Source of the DNA: Hyphomicrobium sp.
GTDB taxonomy: Bacteria; Pseudomonadota; Alphaproteobacteria; Rhizobiales; Hyphomicrobiaceae
DNA length: 7,108 nucleotides
Reading direction: 5' to 3'
Assembly (NCBI GenBank): GCA_025927515.1
Contig: JAICLG010000161.1
Span: 1-7,108 of the forward strand
In this document: positions 5,956 to 7,108 of the stretch, piece by piece
Layout of the letters: the number at the start of each line of letters is the position of its first letter
Position numbering within the stretch: the first letter of the stretch is position 1
Notes under the pieces: generated by a model
The model's database searches: none
What the model was told of the DNA's origin: nothing
What the model saw: the letters and a program-made list of their open reading frames with translations, nothing else
Program-made: the position numbers and the translations under genes

Positions 5956-5978
5956 TTCTGGAAGAGCCCTCTTCAGAA
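5956..5978 (-). repeat. 23-bp dyad in the cold-shock gene leader region
   Basis: On the plus strand TTCT-g-GAAGAG-CC-CTCTTC-AGAA forms a 10-bp inverted repeat with one bulged base. It is centred about 80 bp upstream of the cold-shock start. As RNA it would form a hairpin in a long 5' leader; as DNA it could be an operator. Long structured leaders are a known control point in cold-shock genes, but whether transcription starts upstream of this site is unknown. Confidence 0.45.
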
Positions 5979-6101
5979 TCAAACACCGGCGCCCCTTCAC
6001 GAAGCGAAACGGAACATAACACCGGCTCTGCTAAGGGCTAGCGGCATTTTTTTGGCGCCCTACTTGACCATACGTTCCGGCGACTCAATTCACATCCGGT
6101 G

Positions 6102-6118
6102 ATACGCGTTAAGCGTAT
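6102..6118. repeat. 17-bp inverted repeat ATACGC-N5-GCGTAT
   Basis: Perfect 6-bp arms flank GTTAA. The right arm overlaps TATGAT, a -10-like hexamer, so the site could be an operator over a promoter or the first hairpin of a transcript. Its core CGCGTTAAGCG differs at one base from the minus-strand core of the dyad at 1985-2001. Confidence 0.4.
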
Positions 6119-6222
6119 GATCGCACGAACAGAAAATGCGATTTCGATTCATCCCCAGTTTCGCGTAACAACGTCGAAGCAGCAGAAGTTTAATCCACAC
6201 CTGTGCGCCTCTCGACGCACTG

Positions 6223-6249
6223 CGAATCATTTCAGGCTGATTCGTTTTT
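6223..6249 (+). terminator. Intrinsic terminator-like hairpin with T5
   Basis: CGAATCA (6223-6229) and TGATTCG (6238-6244) form a perfect 7-bp stem around an 8-nt loop, followed directly by five T's (6245-6249). The stem is only moderately GC-rich, so efficiency is uncertain. A second TGATTCGC copy (6257-6264) could pair with the same left arm (GCGAATCA, 6222-6229) in an 8-bp alternative. No plus-strand gene precedes it. Confidence 0.45.
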
Positions 6250-6459
6250 CAGCGTGTGATTCGCTATGATTTTGAGTGTCTCACCTCAGCGCCCGCAGAA
6301 ATTTTCCAGTGCTCATGCACAGGGCGAGAAATTTCCGAACGGAACGCGGTCGCCGCGATAGGACGAATTGAGTGACAGTGTTGCGCGTATGCAGCGCCGC
6401 CGCTTGCGATCCGCGTGAACGGCGGATACCAACCGTCAAATCCTGCAACAGGCGGAACC

Positions 6460-6795
6460 ATGTTAATGGGTCATCTTCATACCTCGGTTCGTAGGCGCGA
6501 CAGCGGGCGAAACCCGCAGTTCCATTACGGCGCGCCGCTGCCAAAGGAAATTCGCCGATTCGAAACTGGGATGGGCCGCTTCACGTTGACCTACCTCGCA
6601 GCTCCCGGCGACGTGCCACGCGGGCCGAGCGAACTCACATATTATCGGGGCACTGAGGATTACGGCTCGGGGCGGAATCGTGGGCGACTGCTGTTTGCGC
6701 CCGCTTCGGAGCCCAAATCGATCGAGTTGCTGCGCAAACGCGCCGCGTTCGCGCCTGGGGAGCCCTGGCTATCGGCGTCGAACATGGGCTTATAA
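6460..6795 (+). CDS. Doubtful 111-aa ORF overlapping the flavoprotein start
   Basis: I recognise no family. The translation begins MLMGHLHTSVRRRDSG and ends PWLSASNMGL. It is rich in Arg and Gly and lacks a signal peptide or membrane helix. GGCGGA (6451-6456) precedes ATG 6460 by three bases and ATG 6466 by nine, so 6466 may be the better start. A GTG at 6415 is also possible. Its TAA stop overlaps the ATG of the flavoprotein gene as TAATG, a common arrangement for translational coupling and the main argument that it is real. Against this, codon third positions are not strongly GC-biased and the composition looks generic. It may instead be leader sequence for the downstream gene. Confidence 0.33.
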   Translation: MLMGHLHTSVRRRDSGRNPQFHYGAPLPKEIRRFETGMGRFTLTYLAAPGDVPRGPSELTYYRGTEDYGSGRNRGRLLFAPASEPKSIELLRKRAAFAPGEPWLSASNMGL

Positions 6796-7108
6796 TGAGT
6801 TCGTTTCAATCGGGCGGCAGGCGTGAAGTGGCGATCGTCGGCGCGGGACCTGCCGGTCTCTATGCTGCCGAACGCATCGCACGCGAAGGTCATCGCGTCA
6901 CCGTGTACGAGAGAATGGCCTCCCCGGCACGCAAATTTCTTCTCGCCGGCCGCGGCGGACTGAACCTGACACACAGCGAGGCGCTCCCTGCTTTTCTCGA
7001 TCGCTACGGCAACGAAGCGGAGGACATTCGCGCGGCCGTCGAAGCGTTCCCGCCGCAAGGCCTCATCGCGTGGGCGAATGGTCTCGGCGCGGATACGTTC
7101 GTTGGAAC
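6795..7108 (+). CDS. TIGR03862-type flavoprotein (BaiN/HI0933-like), N-terminal part
   Basis: The first 104 residues of an FAD-binding protein are visible; the gene runs past the right edge. After a short lead comes VAIVGAGPAGLYAAERIAREGHRVTVYER, a Rossmann dinucleotide-binding fold with GxGxxG (GAGPAG) and the acidic residue at the end of strand 2. KFLLAGRGGLNLTHSE follows, which is characteristic of the TIGR03862 (PP_4765-like) branch of HI0933/BaiN-type flavoproteins. Members are presumed oxidoreductases, but their physiological substrate is not established. The ATG at 6795 overlaps the previous ORF's stop (TAATG) and has no clear Shine-Dalgarno. A GTG at 6828, with AGG six bases before it, would start exactly at VAIVGAG and is a plausible alternative. 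Confidence 0.88.
   Translation, partial: MSSFQSGGRREVAIVGAGPAGLYAAERIAREGHRVTVYERMASPARKFLLAGRGGLNLTHSEALPAFLDRYGNEAEDIRAAVEAFPPQGLIAWANGLGADTFVG

Larger units (their letters stand above)
6098..6249 (+). ncRNA. Candidate small RNA ending at an intrinsic terminator
   Basis: This is inferred from structure, and no known RNA family was recognised. A terminator-like hairpin plus T5 (6223-6249) lies on the plus strand in a gap with no plus-strand gene upstream of it. A possible start is near 6098, downstream of TTGACC (6064-6069) with a weak -10 (AATTCA, 17-bp spacing). An alternative is about 6128, after TATGAT (6116-6121). Predicted internal stems are ATACGC/GCGTAT at the 5' end (6102-6118) and CGTCGA (6172-6177) pairing with TCGACG (6212-6217). 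The product would be about 120-150 nt. No start codon with RBS and meaningful reading frame was found inside. The promoter is the weakest part of the case. Confidence 0.3.
5886..6459. other. 574-bp region without a convincing protein gene
   Basis: The region lies between the divergent cold-shock gene (leftward) and the rightward flavoprotein cluster. It is more AT-rich than its surroundings, especially from about 6060 to 6310, and both strands are broken by stops. It holds the leader of the cold-shock gene with a 23-bp dyad (5956-5978), a T7 run (6047-6053), a 17-bp dyad (6102-6118), a terminator-like hairpin (6223-6249), repeats of TGATTCG, and two AGAAATTT sites 30 bp apart. TATGAT hexamers at 6116 and 6265 resemble -10 boxes but lack good -35 partners. 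The short minus-strand ORFs across 6264-6544 have no RBS or recognisable content. Confidence 0.6.

Noticed and set aside
6030..6053. GCTA/TAGC hairpin followed by T7
   Set aside because: The stem is only 4 bp and separated from the T-run by GGCA, so it is not a credible terminator.
6660..7058. Minus-strand 132-aa ORF across the flavoprotein start
   Set aside because: It runs antisense to a well-recognised FAD-binding domain and has no motif of its own.

Overview
The window looks like a piece of an alphaproteobacterial chromosome, most likely Hyphomicrobiales and perhaps close to Hyphomicrobium, although the genus is only a guess. Four things point this way: an NDUFS4-like accessory subunit of respiratory complex I, a protein with two cold-shock domains, LigD plus Ku end-joining genes, and a flavoprotein of the TIGR03862 type. 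Coding DNA is GC-rich. No phage, insertion sequence, CRISPR array or integration scar was seen.

Positions 1-1962 hold DNA repair. The 3' end of a LigD-type ATP-dependent ligase gene (+) runs convergently into a Ku gene (-) with only 20 bp between them. Upstream of ku is a match to the general-stress sigma factor (EcfG/RpoE2-type) promoter, GGAAC-N17-GGTT. Beyond it lies a 65-residue hypothetical gene on the same strand.

Positions 1963-4095 hold tRNA-Arg(UCU) (-) and, divergent from it, a 547-residue MFS transporter of the oxalate/formate antiporter (OFA) family (+). The gap between them carries a long dyad.

Positions 4096-5885 are a leftward block. In transcription order it reads: double cold-shock-domain protein, exported DUF192 protein (10 bp apart, a likely operon), tRNA-Pro(UGG), and the NDUFS4-like subunit. 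The last two are only 32 bp apart with no terminator visible, so a mixed tRNA-mRNA transcript is likely.

Positions 5886-6459 contain no convincing gene but do contain structure. There is a 23-bp dyad in the cold-shock gene's leader region, a 17-bp dyad, and on the plus strand a hairpin followed by five T's that looks like an intrinsic terminator. No plus-strand gene lies upstream of that terminator, so a small RNA of roughly 120-150 nt is a reasonable hypothesis. This is the best candidate in the window for something undescribed.

Positions 6460-7108 hold a doubtful 111-residue ORF whose stop overlaps (TAATG) the start of a flavoprotein gene that runs off the right edge.

Most genes here are ordinary housekeeping or stress genes. 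The window does not show a clear new multi-gene system. The points worth attention are regulatory: stress control of Ku, the tRNA/complex I co-transcript with a dyad inside its promoter, and the possible small RNA.
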